Below the pieces are notes generated by a model. It worked only from the letters and a program-made list of their open reading frames with translations. It did not search any database and was not told where the DNA came from. From Acidimicrobiia bacterium (lineage in GTDB: Bacteria; Actinomycetota; Acidimicrobiia; Acidimicrobiales; Poriferisodalaceae), in assembly GCA_012960315.1 (NCBI GenBank), contig DUBN01000015.1, positions 3,652-35,951 of the forward strand: 32,300 nucleotides of DNA. Reading direction: 5' to 3'. The position numbers were made by a program, and so were the translations under genes. Positions 1 through 8,360 of this stretch are shown in pieces. Each line of letters begins with the position of its first letter. The stretch's first letter is position 1.

Positions 1-1
1 C

Positions 2-1183
2 GGTTGGATCGACGATCGTCGTTGTTTCCAGTACACAGCGCAGGGCAAAACTGGTGACCAAACGCTCACCCACAGAAACAAATCTCTCCTAGAGCACAAA
101 TCGAAGAACAGATCTCTTCGCTTGTTTCAAGCCACCAGCATTAGAGAGGGCACAAAGGGCACAAAGAACCATGCCTACATCGGCGAATTTGAAGTCGACT
201 CGGATATGCCCTTCTTAAGGCGCGAAGCGCCCGACGAAAACGGTGTTTCACGCTCCGTTATCGTCTTTCGCCTACTGCCCCTTGGGGAAGTTCTAACGAC
301 CGCTGAAGACACACCCGTCCCCGCCGCCTCTTCTAGACCGCCCAGAGTGACAAAGGTAATGGCAGCTGCAACAAACGAGCCCCGCTCAGACTCACAAACT
401 TCCACAGGGAACCAAAACCGTATTACGAGCGCTCGTATGCCTTGGGTTTCACAAACAGCGCTCATGTTCCCTACCTTGCACGCACTTCGAGAACTCGGCG
501 GCAGAGCCGATATCGATGCGATAGCGGCTCATGTCGCCGATCAGCTTGGGCTAACGCAGCAGCAGCGCGAAATCCCAAACCCAGGTGTTGATACCAGACC
601 CAAGTTTGACTACGACCTGGCATGGGCTCGAACAAAGCTTCATACAGATGGCTTGGTGACTAACCCATCTCAAAAGATTTGGTCCCTGGTCGAAAGCCGA
701 ACCACACCAGAAGACGAGCTTGCAAAGTCGCATTTCCTCAAAACTCCAAAGGAAGCGGAGGAAGTTCCCTTCGAAATGTTTGGCGGTGAGGACGTCCGTC
801 GTACGTCCGAACGAAAAGTCCGAACCAACCAGGCGACATTTAGATTCGACGTCCTCGCTCGGTATGGCTGCGAGTGCGCTGTGTGCTCAATCGACGAAAG
901 CGTCCTGATAGAGGCTGCTCATATCGTGCCCAAAGCTGACAACGGCAGTGACGACGTCCGAAATGGACTTCCGTTGTGTCTGCTTCATCACAAGGCCACC
1001 GAGAAAAACGTTGCGTTGATTCGGATACACCCTGAAACCCTCGAAGTTATTTGCACAGGTGGGCGGAGCTACGAAGAGCTGCGAGTCACGAAGAGTTCTT
1101 TGGAAGAGCTACCGAAGCTGCCAAATAAAGAAGCGTTGGAGTATTTGTGGGAAGCCACTGGTGCGCATCTGGCCGATGAATAA
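2..1183 (+). CDS. Type IV-like restriction endonuclease, SRA-like + Mrr_N + HNH, 5'-partial
   Basis: The reading frame is open from the first complete codon at base 2, so the gene enters from outside the window; the TTG at 122 is not needed as a start. Three regions can be seen. The first ~95 residues (YTAQGKTGDQ, N..LL.H, YIGEF, FRLLPL) resemble the SRA/YDG-type modified-base-binding domain found next to HNH nucleases such as ScoMcrA. Residues ~145-230 resemble the Mrr N-terminal winged helix (ALRELGG, DYDLAWARTKL..GL). The C-terminus is an HNH nuclease: CAVC at ~292-295, AAHIVPK with His307, Asn321, and LCLLHH with His329/330. The expected role is cleavage of DNA carrying modified bases, a defence function. 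Specificity cannot be read from the sequence. HNH is firm; the SRA-like call is from pattern only. The gene converges on its neighbour with a 44-bp gap. Confidence 0.8.
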   Translation, partial: GWIDDRRCFQYTAQGKTGDQTLTHRNKSLLEHKSKNRSLRLFQATSIREGTKGTKNHAYIGEFEVDSDMPFLRREAPDENGVSRSVIVFRLLPLGEVLTTAEDTPVPAASSRPPRVTKVMAAATNEPRSDSQTSTGNQNRITSARMPWVSQTALMFPTLHALRELGGRADIDAIAAHVADQLGLTQQQREIPNPGVDTRPKFDYDLAWARTKLHTDGLVTNPSQKIWSLVESRTTPEDELAKSHFLKTPKEAEEVPFEMFGGEDVRRTSERKVRTNQATFRFDVLARYGCECAVCSIDESVLIEAAHIVPKADNGSDDVRNGLPLCLLHHKATEKNVALIRIHPETLEVICTGGRSYEELRVTKSSLEELPKLPNKEALEYLWEATGAHLADE

Positions 1184-1227
1184 CCATCTGACCGAACGTC
1201 ATCTTGGTTGAGTGAATAGATACACGT

Positions 1228-1908
1228 CTACGAAGCGAGCGCTCTCGCTTCAGTGATCAACTTCTCAGCTTCAGTTGCACTAATAGACGACACAGATAAC
1301 GGCGGCGGAAGACAAGCTTTCAAATAGGCACGGACCAGTCTTCTCGTTTGAGCGACATTCATTGCGTTGGGAAGCCCACCCAACGCCTTTGCGTTAGCTC
1401 GTGCCATAAACAACAACCAGTCGCTCACGAGTGGGATTTGTATGACTGCGATGCGTTGCTTACGTCCATAGTCTCGTTCGTATCCGCACACCACCAGCGG
1501 TGGTTCTTGCGCTTCCCATCTTCGAAGGTTCCGAAACAGTGTTGATGGTTCGCAGCGAAACCGCTGCGCCACATCATCCAACCCTTGCTCCACCGTTATG
1601 TACCCAAGGGTTTTGGGGTATCTAGTTGCTTCTTTGACGATGCGTTTCCAGCGTTGACGCATGGAGCGTTGACGCATGCCCAAGACCTCTCTCGCATAGG
1701 CGTCTCCACCAATGGCAGAGCGAATCACATGTCGCTCTAAACCAGTTAGGAACTTTTGTGGCTCAACACGGAAGTCGCCTGCCAGTCCACCTAATTCACC
1801 CTTTAGGTCCTCGTATCGCTGAGCTACCTCGTCTGTAGTGGTCAAAACGGTCTCCGAGTTGCAAGTTTGCTCTCTTACACCAAGCTTAGTTTCTGGGGTT
1901 TTAAGCAT
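1228..1908 (-). CDS. Orphan protein with possible helix-turn-helix
   Basis: A 226-residue protein of unrecognised family. I chose the ATG at 1908; an in-frame start at 1974 would add 22 residues of low-complexity, Leu-rich sequence encoded by a C-rich stretch and looks less likely. The middle is basic. A segment near residues 108-133 (DDVAQRF..EPSTLFRNLRRWE) looks like a helix-turn-helix, suggesting DNA binding. A tandem 15-bp repeat (gcgttgacgcatg, twice at about 1660-1680) gives a short MRQRSMRQRW duplication. The upstream region (1981-2221) is packed with inverted repeats, so this could be a regulator or replication-type protein acting on them, but nothing shows that directly. It probably belongs to the accessory block left of tRNA-Pro. 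Confidence 0.6.
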   Translation of the reverse strand: MLKTPETKLGVREQTCNSETVLTTTDEVAQRYEDLKGELGGLAGDFRVEPQKFLTGLERHVIRSAIGGDAYAREVLGMRQRSMRQRWKRIVKEATRYPKTLGYITVEQGLDDVAQRFRCEPSTLFRNLRRWEAQEPPLVVCGYERDYGRKQRIAVIQIPLVSDWLLFMARANAKALGGLPNAMNVAQTRRLVRAYLKACLPPPLSVSSISATEAEKLITEARALAS

Positions 1909-1980
1909 GGTGGGACACCCCACACCTAAGAGTAATAAGAGGTTTTGGAGGGGGGTTTGGGGGGTGGCAACCACTACAAA

Positions 1981-2221
1981 GGCGCCCCTTCAAGAGGGGC
2001 GCCAAGGGATACAAGGCTGAGGGTGAACGTCTCCAACCGAGACGGGCACCCGAAGCCAAGAAGACTTCGGTCACCCACTCGGTTGTATCCATCAGGAGAT
2101 TACGTGCGGTGAGGCTGGGGCATCCAGCCGAGCCGCCTGGACGGCGTCTCGGATGTATGCCGTACTTCTTCGTAACCTTTTAGGCCACCAGTCTGTCTTT
2201 CGACGGCCTGTTTGGGCCGTC
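1981..2221. ncRNA. Candidate structured RNA or inverted-repeat control region
   Basis: The non-coding stretch 1909-2237 holds at least six inverted repeats. They are a perfect 9-bp stem at 1981-1989/1995-2003; an 8-bp closing helix 2007-2014/2083-2090 extended by 2017-2021/2078-2082; two arms inside it (2029-2033/2039-2043 on a 2022-2025/2047-2050 base, and 2050-2055/2065-2070, sharing base 2050); 2113-2118/2124-2129 on 2106-2109/2133-2136; 2141-2147/2157-2163 with one G-U; and 2202-2208/2215-2221. The 2007-2090 segment folds as a three-way junction on either strand. On the minus strand the 9-bp hairpin is followed by TTTGT, like a weak terminator ahead of the gene starting at 1908. It matches no RNA family I recognise. 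A plasmid- or phage-type origin or a leader is also possible. Confidence 0.35.
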
Positions 2222-2237
2222 CCCTACAGTTGAAGAG

Positions 2238-2798
2238 ATGCGGGGTGGACGGTTTCTGATTTCAGTGGTGACTGCCTGCCTGTTGGTGAGTTGCAGTTCT
2301 GGGTCGTGGACCACCATTGAAGGGAAAGTCTGGGAGGTGGAAACATCGGAACCCGCTTTCCTAATGACTGATAACGGACCCATTGAGGGATGCACACTTC
2401 GCGATGACTCCGACCCAGAGACGGAAGAGCCAACGGCGCTATCTGACTGGGGTTGGTCGCGTAGCTGGTTTGTCCCCGATTCCAAATCGGAAGGGTTTTA
2501 CCCGTTCATATTCCGCAACTGTGTAGGCCTCAAATACACATTCAGCATCGAATTGTTCAGCGAGTTTCTAGCCGATTGGTATGAAACAGAAAAAAGACAT
2601 CGATGTGAAGGCGAAGTCAAAGCCTACGAACTCAAGCTGGACTTGGAAGATTTATACCCCTTGTGGATCGATTTGGCTCGCGATGAACATGTTGTTACGT
2701 TTTTCCAATACGCAGCAGCAGGGAAAGAAGCCAGCCGCTTAGTTGCAATCAAAGATGCAGAATGCGAACGAAAAATTCGCCAAGCGGAAGACGACTAA
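2238..2798 (+). CDS. Orphan lipoprotein
   Basis: A 186-residue protein with an N-terminal lipoprotein signal: two basic residues, a hydrophobic core, then the lipobox LVSC with Cys19, so it is probably exported and lipid-anchored. The mature part is acidic with scattered Trp and several Cys (for example RNCVG, HRCEG). The C-terminal ~35 residues are rich in Lys, Glu and Ala and probably helical. I recognise no family. It lies directly after the inverted-repeat region and before the hairpin at 2991-3017, standing alone on this strand. It is probably part of the accessory block. Confidence 0.6.
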   Translation: MRGGRFLISVVTACLLVSCSSGSWTTIEGKVWEVETSEPAFLMTDNGPIEGCTLRDDSDPETEEPTALSDWGWSRSWFVPDSKSEGFYPFIFRNCVGLKYTFSIELFSEFLADWYETEKRHRCEGEVKAYELKLDLEDLYPLWIDLARDEHVVTFFQYAAAGKEASRLVAIKDAECERKIRQAEDD

Positions 2799-2990
2799 CC
2801 ACAGGTCCTGTATCCGAATCGATCCGTTACATCCCAGTGCCAGCTGTCCGCTTTTCCGCAAAACCACAACCCCACCCAAAAGCCCGCAGGACCCGAACAC
2901 CACCACACCACAGGCACCTGAGCCTGTAATCTCGACATCACCAAACGATGTAAGACGGTGACTTTGGCTACTCGAATGGCTACTCAGTGC

Positions 2991-3017
2991 GATGGACCGC
3001 CACCACAGCGGTCCATC
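2991..3017. terminator. Strong hairpin, likely terminator
   Basis: A perfect 10-bp stem (GATGGACCGC at 2991-3000, GCGGTCCATC at 3008-3017) with a 7-nt loop. It lies 27 bp beyond the 3' end of tRNA-Pro on the minus strand and ~190 bp beyond the lipoprotein on the plus strand. There is no T-tract on the correct side for either, as is common for GC-rich terminators in actinobacteria. It could instead be a protein-binding site at the island boundary. Confidence 0.45.
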
Positions 3018-3044
3018 AAAACTAGCCCTGGCCAGCATGTTTGT

Positions 3045-3121
3045 TGGTCGGGAAGACAGGATTTGAACCTGCGACCCCCTGCTCCCAAAGCAGGTGCGCT
3101 ACCAAGCTGCGCCACTTCCCG
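3045..3121 (-). tRNA. tRNA-Pro (UGG)
   Basis: A full cloverleaf can be drawn on the minus strand. The 7-bp acceptor CGGGAAG/CTTCCCG is followed by discriminator A and an encoded CCA. The D-arm is GCGCAGC..GGTAGCGC, the anticodon loop is TTTGGGA giving anticodon TGG, and the T-arm contains GGTTCAAATCC. Everything left of its 3' end looks like accessory DNA, which makes this end a plausible integration site. Confidence 0.95.
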
Positions 3122-3180
3122 AATCTCGACTCAGGCTACCGACCGAGAACAGCAGAGCGTCCGGTCACAACTCGACTAAA

Positions 3181-3372
3181 TCAAACTTCGATCTGGATTG
3201 CTTGCGTCGGGCAACTTTCTTCAGCCGCCCGACATTTTGACTCCATGTCACTTCCGGGACTTGCATCAAGTAACTCTGCCAAGCCGCTTTCGCCAACTCG
3301 GAACACCTCAGGAGCAAGCATCTCGCAGGATCCACTCCCGATGCACTTGTCAACTTCCAATATGACCTGCAC
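3181..3372 (-). CDS. Ferredoxin, 3Fe-4S type
   Basis: A 63-residue single-cluster ferredoxin. Cluster ligands are visible as CIGSGSC near the N-terminus (Cys10 and Cys16, with Gly at the position that is Cys in 4Fe-4S proteins), a Cys at 47 and CPTQAI with Cys54. The body (LAPEVF, SGLAEL, AAEESCP) matches the small ferredoxins that donate electrons to cytochrome P450 in actinobacteria, although Cys47 is an extra cysteine. No P450 or ferredoxin reductase lies next to it, so the partner is unknown. The length is normal for the family. The ATG at 3372 fits the usual N-terminus, in which the first beta strand begins almost at once (MQVILEVDKC). Confidence 0.88.
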   Translation of the reverse strand: MQVILEVDKCIGSGSCEMLAPEVFRVGESGLAELLDASPGSDMESKCRAAEESCPTQAIQIEV

Positions 3373-3530
3373 GTTTGTCTCCCCGTCACTGGGTTCGCCT
3401 CTGGACCCAATCCGAAGTGTGCCACTTCAGATCCCAAATAGGTGACATGACTCAAATCGACTCGTCTAACTATCTGCCTTCCCGGTTAGCTTGTGCAAAT
3501 AAATCAAGACAATTCGAGAGGGATTCTTCG

Positions 3531-4373
3531 ATGAAGTTAGGGATCGCAATATTTCCCACCGACAAAGCAATTCAGCCGGTGCAGTTGGCCAAAGAAGTCG
3601 AGGACCGTGGGTTCGAGTCACTGTGGTTCCCTGAGCACAGCCACATTCCGACTAGCCGCATCACTCCGTGGGGTGGACGCGAGGGCGCTCCCCCATTGCC
3701 AGAAGAATACTGGCGGACTCATGACCAATTCGTGGCCTTAGCTGCTGCTGCTGCAGTCACCGAAAATCTGATGCTGGGGACAGGGATAACGTTGGTCGCT
3801 CAGCGAGATCCGCTCTGGTTAGCCAAAGAGTGTGCCTCCCTTGACTTGATCTCCAATGGCCGGTTTATTCTCGGCATTGGGTACGGCTGGAACAAAGAAG
3901 AGATGGCTAATCACGGGCTGAAATACAACGAGCGTCGTGCGATAACCAGAGAAAACATGTTGGCGTGCCGTGAAATTTGGGCAAACGATGAAGCAGAATT
4001 CAGTGGCGACCACGTGAACTTTGACTCGAGTTGGTCATGGCCAAAACCAGTTCAGCAAGGTGGTCCTAAGGTTCTACTGGGCGGAGCTGCCGGACCTAAG
4101 ACCATCAAAGACATCGTCGAGTTCTGCGACGGGTGGATGCCTATCTCAGGTCGCCATGACCTCACGGGTGCGATCGAGGAAGTCCGTCAAGCGGCAGAAG
4201 ACGCTGGGAGAGACCCCTCGACTCTCGAGTTCGGTCAGTTCGGAACTCCCGCTAAACCAGAGGTTTTGGAGAGTCTGGAAGCCGCTGGAGCAAGCAGAGC
4301 AGTGTTGTGGGTCCCACCAGCCGATGCCGACACCGTGTTACCGCTTCTCGATTCCTACACAGAGTTGCTTTGA
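3531..4373 (+). CDS. LLM-class F420-dependent oxidoreductase (TIGR03619-like)
   Basis: A 280-residue luciferase-like monooxygenase-fold protein. The N-terminus MKLGIAIFPTD followed by GFESLWFPEHSHIP is typical of the Rv2161c-like F420-dependent family. Further hallmarks are LGTGITLVAQRDPLWLAKE, the GRFILGIGYGW loop and GGPKVLLGG. These enzymes use coenzyme F420 to reduce or oxidise small organic substrates in the cytosol; the substrate here is unknown. The ATG at 3531 was chosen because GAGAGGGA lies 7 nt upstream and the homologous N-terminus starts there; the open frame continues upstream to 3375 without family sequence. The Nudix gene follows after 28 bp and is probably co-transcribed. Confidence 0.9.
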   Translation: MKLGIAIFPTDKAIQPVQLAKEVEDRGFESLWFPEHSHIPTSRITPWGGREGAPPLPEEYWRTHDQFVALAAAAAVTENLMLGTGITLVAQRDPLWLAKECASLDLISNGRFILGIGYGWNKEEMANHGLKYNERRAITRENMLACREIWANDEAEFSGDHVNFDSSWSWPKPVQQGGPKVLLGGAAGPKTIKDIVEFCDGWMPISGRHDLTGAIEEVRQAAEDAGRDPSTLEFGQFGTPAKPEVLESLEAAGASRAVLWVPPADADTVLPLLDSYTELL

Positions 4374-4401
4374 AGTGACAGATAGCGCCCCAGGGGTGGA
4401 G

Positions 4402-5034
4402 ATGCTTGACGTTTTCGACGACTTGGGGCGCCATCTAGGTGTCAAGTCACGGGATGCCGTGCACCAATCTGGTGACTGGCACAGGGTCTTTCATTGCCAG
4501 ATCGCGGCAATTCGAAATGGCGTTCCTGTGGTGGTGTTGCAGCGTCGCTCCAACAGGAAGGCTGCATTCCCTGGTTTGCTTGACCTCAGCGCGGCCGGGC
4601 ATCTTGCCGCCGGAGAAGCACCACTTGATGGGGTTCGCGAACTCGCTGAGGAACTGGGTGTTTCTCCCCACAGGGAAAAACTTGTTTTGTTGGGGGAACG
4701 TCGTCTTGTTGACGACAGTGGCGAAGGCCGTCTCAACAAAGAAATGACGAGTGTTTTCTTACTACGCGATGACCGTCCCTTAAATGGTTACGTTCTACAA
4801 AGCGCCGAGGTGGACGCAGTATTTGACGCCCCTATCGATGACCTCTTGGCTTTGTTCGCGGGTGACATCAACAACGTTGAGCTGTTCGGAGTTGAACACG
4901 CAGGCTCAGAAAAAGCCCGCGAAGTTTCAGCTCAAGTTTCCTTAACTGATTTTGTGCCTGGTCAGAGTTATTGGGTCAGCCTGTTCATCATGTGTGAACG
5001 TTTTCTTCGAGGCGAACGACCGTTAGCTATTTAG
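4402..5034 (+). CDS. NUDIX hydrolase, IPP-isomerase/YfcD-like
   Basis: A 210-residue Nudix protein. It opens with MLDVFDDLGRHLGVKSRDAVH and then W.RVFHCQIAAI, the arrangement of the isopentenyl-diphosphate isomerase-like Nudix group. The Nudix box is AAGHLAAGE followed by REL.EELGV; the spacing between the first Glu and the RE pair is six residues, one fewer than the canonical pattern, which I believe this subgroup shares. The ATG at 4402 has AGGGG five bases upstream; a GTG at 4396 is an alternative. It probably hydrolyses a nucleotide or polyphosphate metabolite; isomerase activity is not implied. It converges with folE, the two stops being 3 bp apart. Confidence 0.85.
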   Translation: MLDVFDDLGRHLGVKSRDAVHQSGDWHRVFHCQIAAIRNGVPVVVLQRRSNRKAAFPGLLDLSAAGHLAAGEAPLDGVRELAEELGVSPHREKLVLLGERRLVDDSGEGRLNKEMTSVFLLRDDRPLNGYVLQSAEVDAVFDAPIDDLLALFAGDINNVELFGVEHAGSEKAREVSAQVSLTDFVPGQSYWVSLFIMCERFLRGERPLAI

Positions 5035-5037
5035 GTC

Positions 5038-5649
5038 CTATCGGCCCATGCCAATGAGTTGCAGCGCTTCGGCTCGGGTCGCGTCGCTGAGAAATATTCC
5101 TCGCACGGCAGAGGTGATAGTGAGTGAACCGGGTTTTTGAACTCCCCGCATCGACATGCAGTGATGTTCGGCTTCGATGACCACCAATGCTCCACGAGGG
5201 TCGAGGGCGTCCATCAGCTTGTCGGCGACCTGACTTGTGAGTCGTTCTTGTACCTGAGGGCGGCGAGCGTATGCCTCAACCAGACGAGCCAATTTTGATA
5301 GCCCAGTTATCTTCCCTGTTTCGCCGGGGACATATGCGACATGTGCTTTCCCGACGAACGGAAGGAGGTGATGTTCACACATGGAATAAAACGCGATGTC
5401 GCGAACCATCACCATCTCGTCATGCTCCTCCTCGAACTGGACTTCTAGATGGCGCTCGGGGTCTTCTCGTAAACCGGCGAAAACTTCTGCGTACATCTTC
5501 GCTACCCGTTCAGGGGTGCGTAACAACCCGTCGCGTTGAGGGTCTTCGCCGATAGCTTCCAATATCTCTACGACTGCTGCACTTATTCGTTCTAGATCGA
5601 CTGGTCGATTTGTCACGGCACCAGTATTGCTGAACTCTTCGATAGCCAC
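5038..5649 (-). CDS. folE: GTP cyclohydrolase I (FolE)
   Basis: A 203-residue GTP cyclohydrolase I, which converts GTP to 7,8-dihydroneopterin triphosphate, the first step toward folate (and a precursor step for deazapurines). The zinc ligands are visible as Cys91 and His94 in [10 protein letters not shown] and Cys164 in EHHCMSMRG. Other family blocks are [23 protein letters not shown] and [10 protein letters not shown]. Length is normal. It starts with GTG, 3 bp after the stop of thiP, so it is the last gene of the thiB-thiP-folE operon. It therefore probably falls under the TPP riboswitch at the operon head, an unusual link between folate synthesis and thiamine supply. Confidence 0.96.
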   Translation of the reverse strand: MAIEEFSNTGAVTNRPVDLERISAAVVEILEAIGEDPQRDGLLRTPERVAKMYAEVFAGLREDPERHLEVQFEEEHDEMVMVRDIAFYSMCEHHLLPFVGKAHVAYVPGETGKITGLSKLARLVEAYARRPQVQERLTSQVADKLMDALDPRGALVVIEAEHHCMSMRGVQKPGSLTITSAVRGIFLSDATRAEALQLIGMGR

Positions 5650-5652
5650 GAG

Positions 5653-7314
5653 CTAGAAATCTATCGGCGACTTTCTTCGGGACCTATTGGCGGTATCAAA
5701 AGAGAGCATTTCTGAAGTGATGACGGTTGCAGCTACCGCCACCGCTAGAACAACTGAGAGCGCCATTGCTTGACCGCGGAGCAGGTCGCCGGGTGTTCCT
5801 AAGAGTCTGAACACCGCCTGGGGTGCCGTGAGGGTGTCCGCCCGTCTCGGAAGAAAGGACGTCGCCCCGAATTCACCCAGGGAAATCGCGAACGCGAATC
5901 CGCCCGCGACGGTTATGCCGCGAGCGATGAGCGGCAAGTCGATTTGTCGACGGATCCGTGATGGAGAAGCACCGAGAAGGGCCGCTGCCTCTCGCAGAGA
6001 GGGATGAATTCTTCTCAGCATCGGGACCACCGAACGCACGACAAATGGCACGCCGACTAAGGCATGTGCGATGGGCACTATCCACCATCGAGTTCGCCAA
6101 TTGAACGGTGCTTCGTCTAACGCGATCAAGATTCCAAAGCCGACGGTGACAGCGGACACCCCAAGTGGAAGCATGGCACCGAGATCGAAAAATCGACTGA
6201 CTAATTTACGTCGAGTAACTATCGCCATCGCACAGATGACCCCGATGGTGAGCGCTACGACCATGGCAATCGCGGCGTACTTGATGGAGTTTCCTAGAGC
6301 GCTAATGGCGGTTGTGGGAAGTTGTGGCACTTTGTCAAAAAGTGCTCTGTAGTTCTGTAGGCCGTATCCCCCTCCGACCGATAACGATCTTTCGATCATC
6401 ACGAAAAGAGGGGTACCTAAGAAAACCAAGGTAAAGCAGGTGATTCCCGTTTGGGTTCTGGCCCTGAGTGGCGCGATGGGACTGCGTACCATTCGGGTCG
6501 TAACGCTGGTGCGTCGTTCGAGAGTCGAATTCACCAGAACAAGGACGAGAACCGCGACGACTTGGATCAGAGCCAAAGTTGCGCTGCTTGTCATATCTCC
6601 GCGAATAATTGCGTGTCGATATATTTCGGTTTCTACCGTGGCTTGACGAAGCCCTCCTAGGACCAACACGACACCAAAAGACGTGAATGAGAAAAGAAAT
6701 GTTATGACGGCCGCAGCAAGGATCGCTGGTTTAAGTCGCGGCCAGGTCACTCGCAAAAAAACTTGCGTACTGTTACTTCCAAGGGTCCGAGCTTGTTCTT
6801 CAAGTTGATGATCTAACCCCGACCAAAACACGCCGACAGTTCGCGCCACGACAGCAAAATTGAAGAAAGAGTGGGCGATGACAACTGCGATAGCAGTGTG
6901 GTTCAAGTTGGGTAGACCAAACGTTGAATTCATTCCTTCGAATAGCTCTTTGAATGCTCCGCCGACGACGACGGTTGGGAGCACGAAGGGAACGGTCACC
7001 AGTGCCTTGAACCACGCCCCCGTCCTTCCAGATGTTCGAGCTATCAAAGCGGCACCGGGAAGCGCCAAGATAAGAGTGAGTCCAGTGGATGCGGTTGCCT
7101 GCCATGCGGTGAACCAGAGCGCACCTCTTGCTCGCGGTGATTTGGCGATGTCTGCGAAGCCATCCCAACCCTGATTGAGTGCAGTAGCCAGAATCGTGAG
7201 GACGGGGTAGAAAAAGAAAAGCCCGAGGAACGCAACAGGGACAGCGGCGATAATGACGGTTGGTGCCCGTCGAACAATTTGGGGCCAGCCTGACATCTTC
7301 GAACCGTTAATCAA
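5653..7314 (-). CDS. thiP: Thiamine ABC transporter permease (ThiP-like)
   Basis: A 553-residue inner-membrane protein with about twelve hydrophobic segments arranged as two fused BPD-type permease domains. The EAA-type cytoplasmic loops can be seen in both halves (EEQARTLGSNSTQVFLRVTW and REAAALLGASPSRIRRQID). This double-permease layout is shared by ThiP and ferric-iron FbpB/AfuB transporters. The thiamine assignment comes from the adjacent thiB-like gene and the TPP riboswitch. The TTG start at 7314 overlaps the thiB stop by 8 bp and has GGTGG upstream; an ATG at 7296 is an alternative. No ATPase gene (thiQ) is present in the operon, so one must be supplied from elsewhere. Confidence 0.88.
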   Translation of the reverse strand: MINGSKMSGWPQIVRRAPTVIIAAVPVAFLGLFFFYPVLTILATALNQGWDGFADIAKSPRARGALWFTAWQATASTGLTLILALPGAALIARTSGRTGAWFKALVTVPFVLPTVVVGGAFKELFEGMNSTFGLPNLNHTAIAVVIAHSFFNFAVVARTVGVFWSGLDHQLEEQARTLGSNSTQVFLRVTWPRLKPAILAAAVITFLFSFTSFGVVLVLGGLRQATVETEIYRHAIIRGDMTSSATLALIQVVAVLVLVLVNSTLERRTSVTTRMVRSPIAPLRARTQTGITCFTLVFLGTPLFVMIERSLSVGGGYGLQNYRALFDKVPQLPTTAISALGNSIKYAAIAMVVALTIGVICAMAIVTRRKLVSRFFDLGAMLPLGVSAVTVGFGILIALDEAPFNWRTRWWIVPIAHALVGVPFVVRSVVPMLRRIHPSLREAAALLGASPSRIRRQIDLPLIARGITVAGGFAFAISLGEFGATSFLPRRADTLTAPQAVFRLLGTPGDLLRGQAMALSVVLAVAVAATVITSEMLSFDTANRSRRKSPIDF

Positions 7315-8359
7315 GAACGATTTCCACCCAACGTTCAGTCCATTCTTTTCGCTTGGCTTCTATTTCGGCGGGCTCAAGTGACAACGGGTTCTCGGTCAAC
7401 TGTGAATGTTCAATAAATTCGGCGGGGAGTTCCGCTTTTTGAGATACGGGATACATGAACATACTCATCGGAATCTCGTTCTGGAAGATGGGGCTCAAGA
7501 GGAAATCAATCAAACTTTGAGCCTCTTCTGGGTGCCTGGTTCCTGAAAGGATGCCGGCAAACTCGACCTGACGAAAACATGAATCGAGTAACACACCTGT
7601 GGGGGAAACATCGACTGGTGGGTCGGCGTAAATAACCTCAGCGACTGGGCTAGAGGCATACGAGACGACCATGGGGCGACTTCCCCCTCCAGCGATGAAC
7701 TCGCTGTAGTACGCGCTCTCCCAGCTGTTGGTGACGGCCACGTCGTTCGCCTTCAGTTGAGCCCAAAATTGTTCCCAATTGGGTGTTCCGGCGATGGTGG
7801 CTAACAGGAACGCCATACCTGGTGAGGACGTTTCCGGGTTCTGTACGACCAAGCTTCCAGCGAATTCTGGTAACACCAAATCCATTAAGGACGTCGGGGG
7901 TGGCCCGTTAAGAGCGTCAACCCAGTAATTGACGCAGACATCGCCGTAATCAATGGGGATCAGTCGGTGCGTTGAGTCGAGTTGAAATCGTTCGGGGACG
8001 TTGACGAGTTCAGATGTCTCATTCGGCTCGAGTATTGAACGGTCAAGGACGCGCTGCATGAACGTGTTGTCGATGCCGAAAATCACGTCACCCACCGGGT
8101 TGTCGGAACTCAATATTGTTTGGGCGACCAACGAACCAACGTCACCTGAGGTCAGCACTTCAACACGAATTCCTGTTTGTTCAAAGAACGCTTCGAAAAC
8201 TCCGTCTGAGATGGCGAAGGAGTCGTGAGTTACGAAGGTCAACACGACCGGTTCCGTATTTTTTGTAGCTTCGCTGGTCGTACCGGCTTCTGAGCTACAT
8301 GCGACAAGCACACCGGACGCTACGCATAGCGAAAACAACAGGGCACAAAGTCGTGACAT
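7307..8359 (-). CDS. thiB: Thiamine ABC transporter substrate-binding lipoprotein (ThiB-like)
   Basis: A 350-residue exported binding protein. The signal peptide ends in the lipobox LVAC with Cys21, so it should be lipid-anchored outside the membrane. The mature start VVLTFVTHDSFAIS and the later GDVIFGIDNTFMQRVLD closely parallel ThiB/TbpA (TxYTYDSF and DVVLGLDNN), and IDYGDVCVNYW is also typical. It captures thiamine, and possibly its phosphates, and delivers it to ThiP. The ATG at 8359 is preceded by GGAGG with a 5-nt spacer, and this ribosome site lies inside the TPP riboswitch. It is the first gene of the operon with thiP and folE. Confidence 0.93.
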   Translation of the reverse strand: MSRLCALLFSLCVASGVLVACSSEAGTTSEATKNTEPVVLTFVTHDSFAISDGVFEAFFEQTGIRVEVLTSGDVGSLVAQTILSSDNPVGDVIFGIDNTFMQRVLDRSILEPNETSELVNVPERFQLDSTHRLIPIDYGDVCVNYWVDALNGPPPTSLMDLVLPEFAGSLVVQNPETSSPGMAFLLATIAGTPNWEQFWAQLKANDVAVTNSWESAYYSEFIAGGGSRPMVVSYASSPVAEVIYADPPVDVSPTGVLLDSCFRQVEFAGILSGTRHPEEAQSLIDFLLSPIFQNEIPMSMFMYPVSQKAELPAEFIEHSQLTENPLSLEPAEIEAKRKEWTERWVEIVLD

Positions 8360-8360
8360 G

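Noticed and set aside
1901-2092. A minus-strand frame of 63 codons within the inverted-repeat region.
   Set aside because: Its residues merely reflect the repeats and C-rich runs, and it overlaps the start of the neighbouring gene in another frame.
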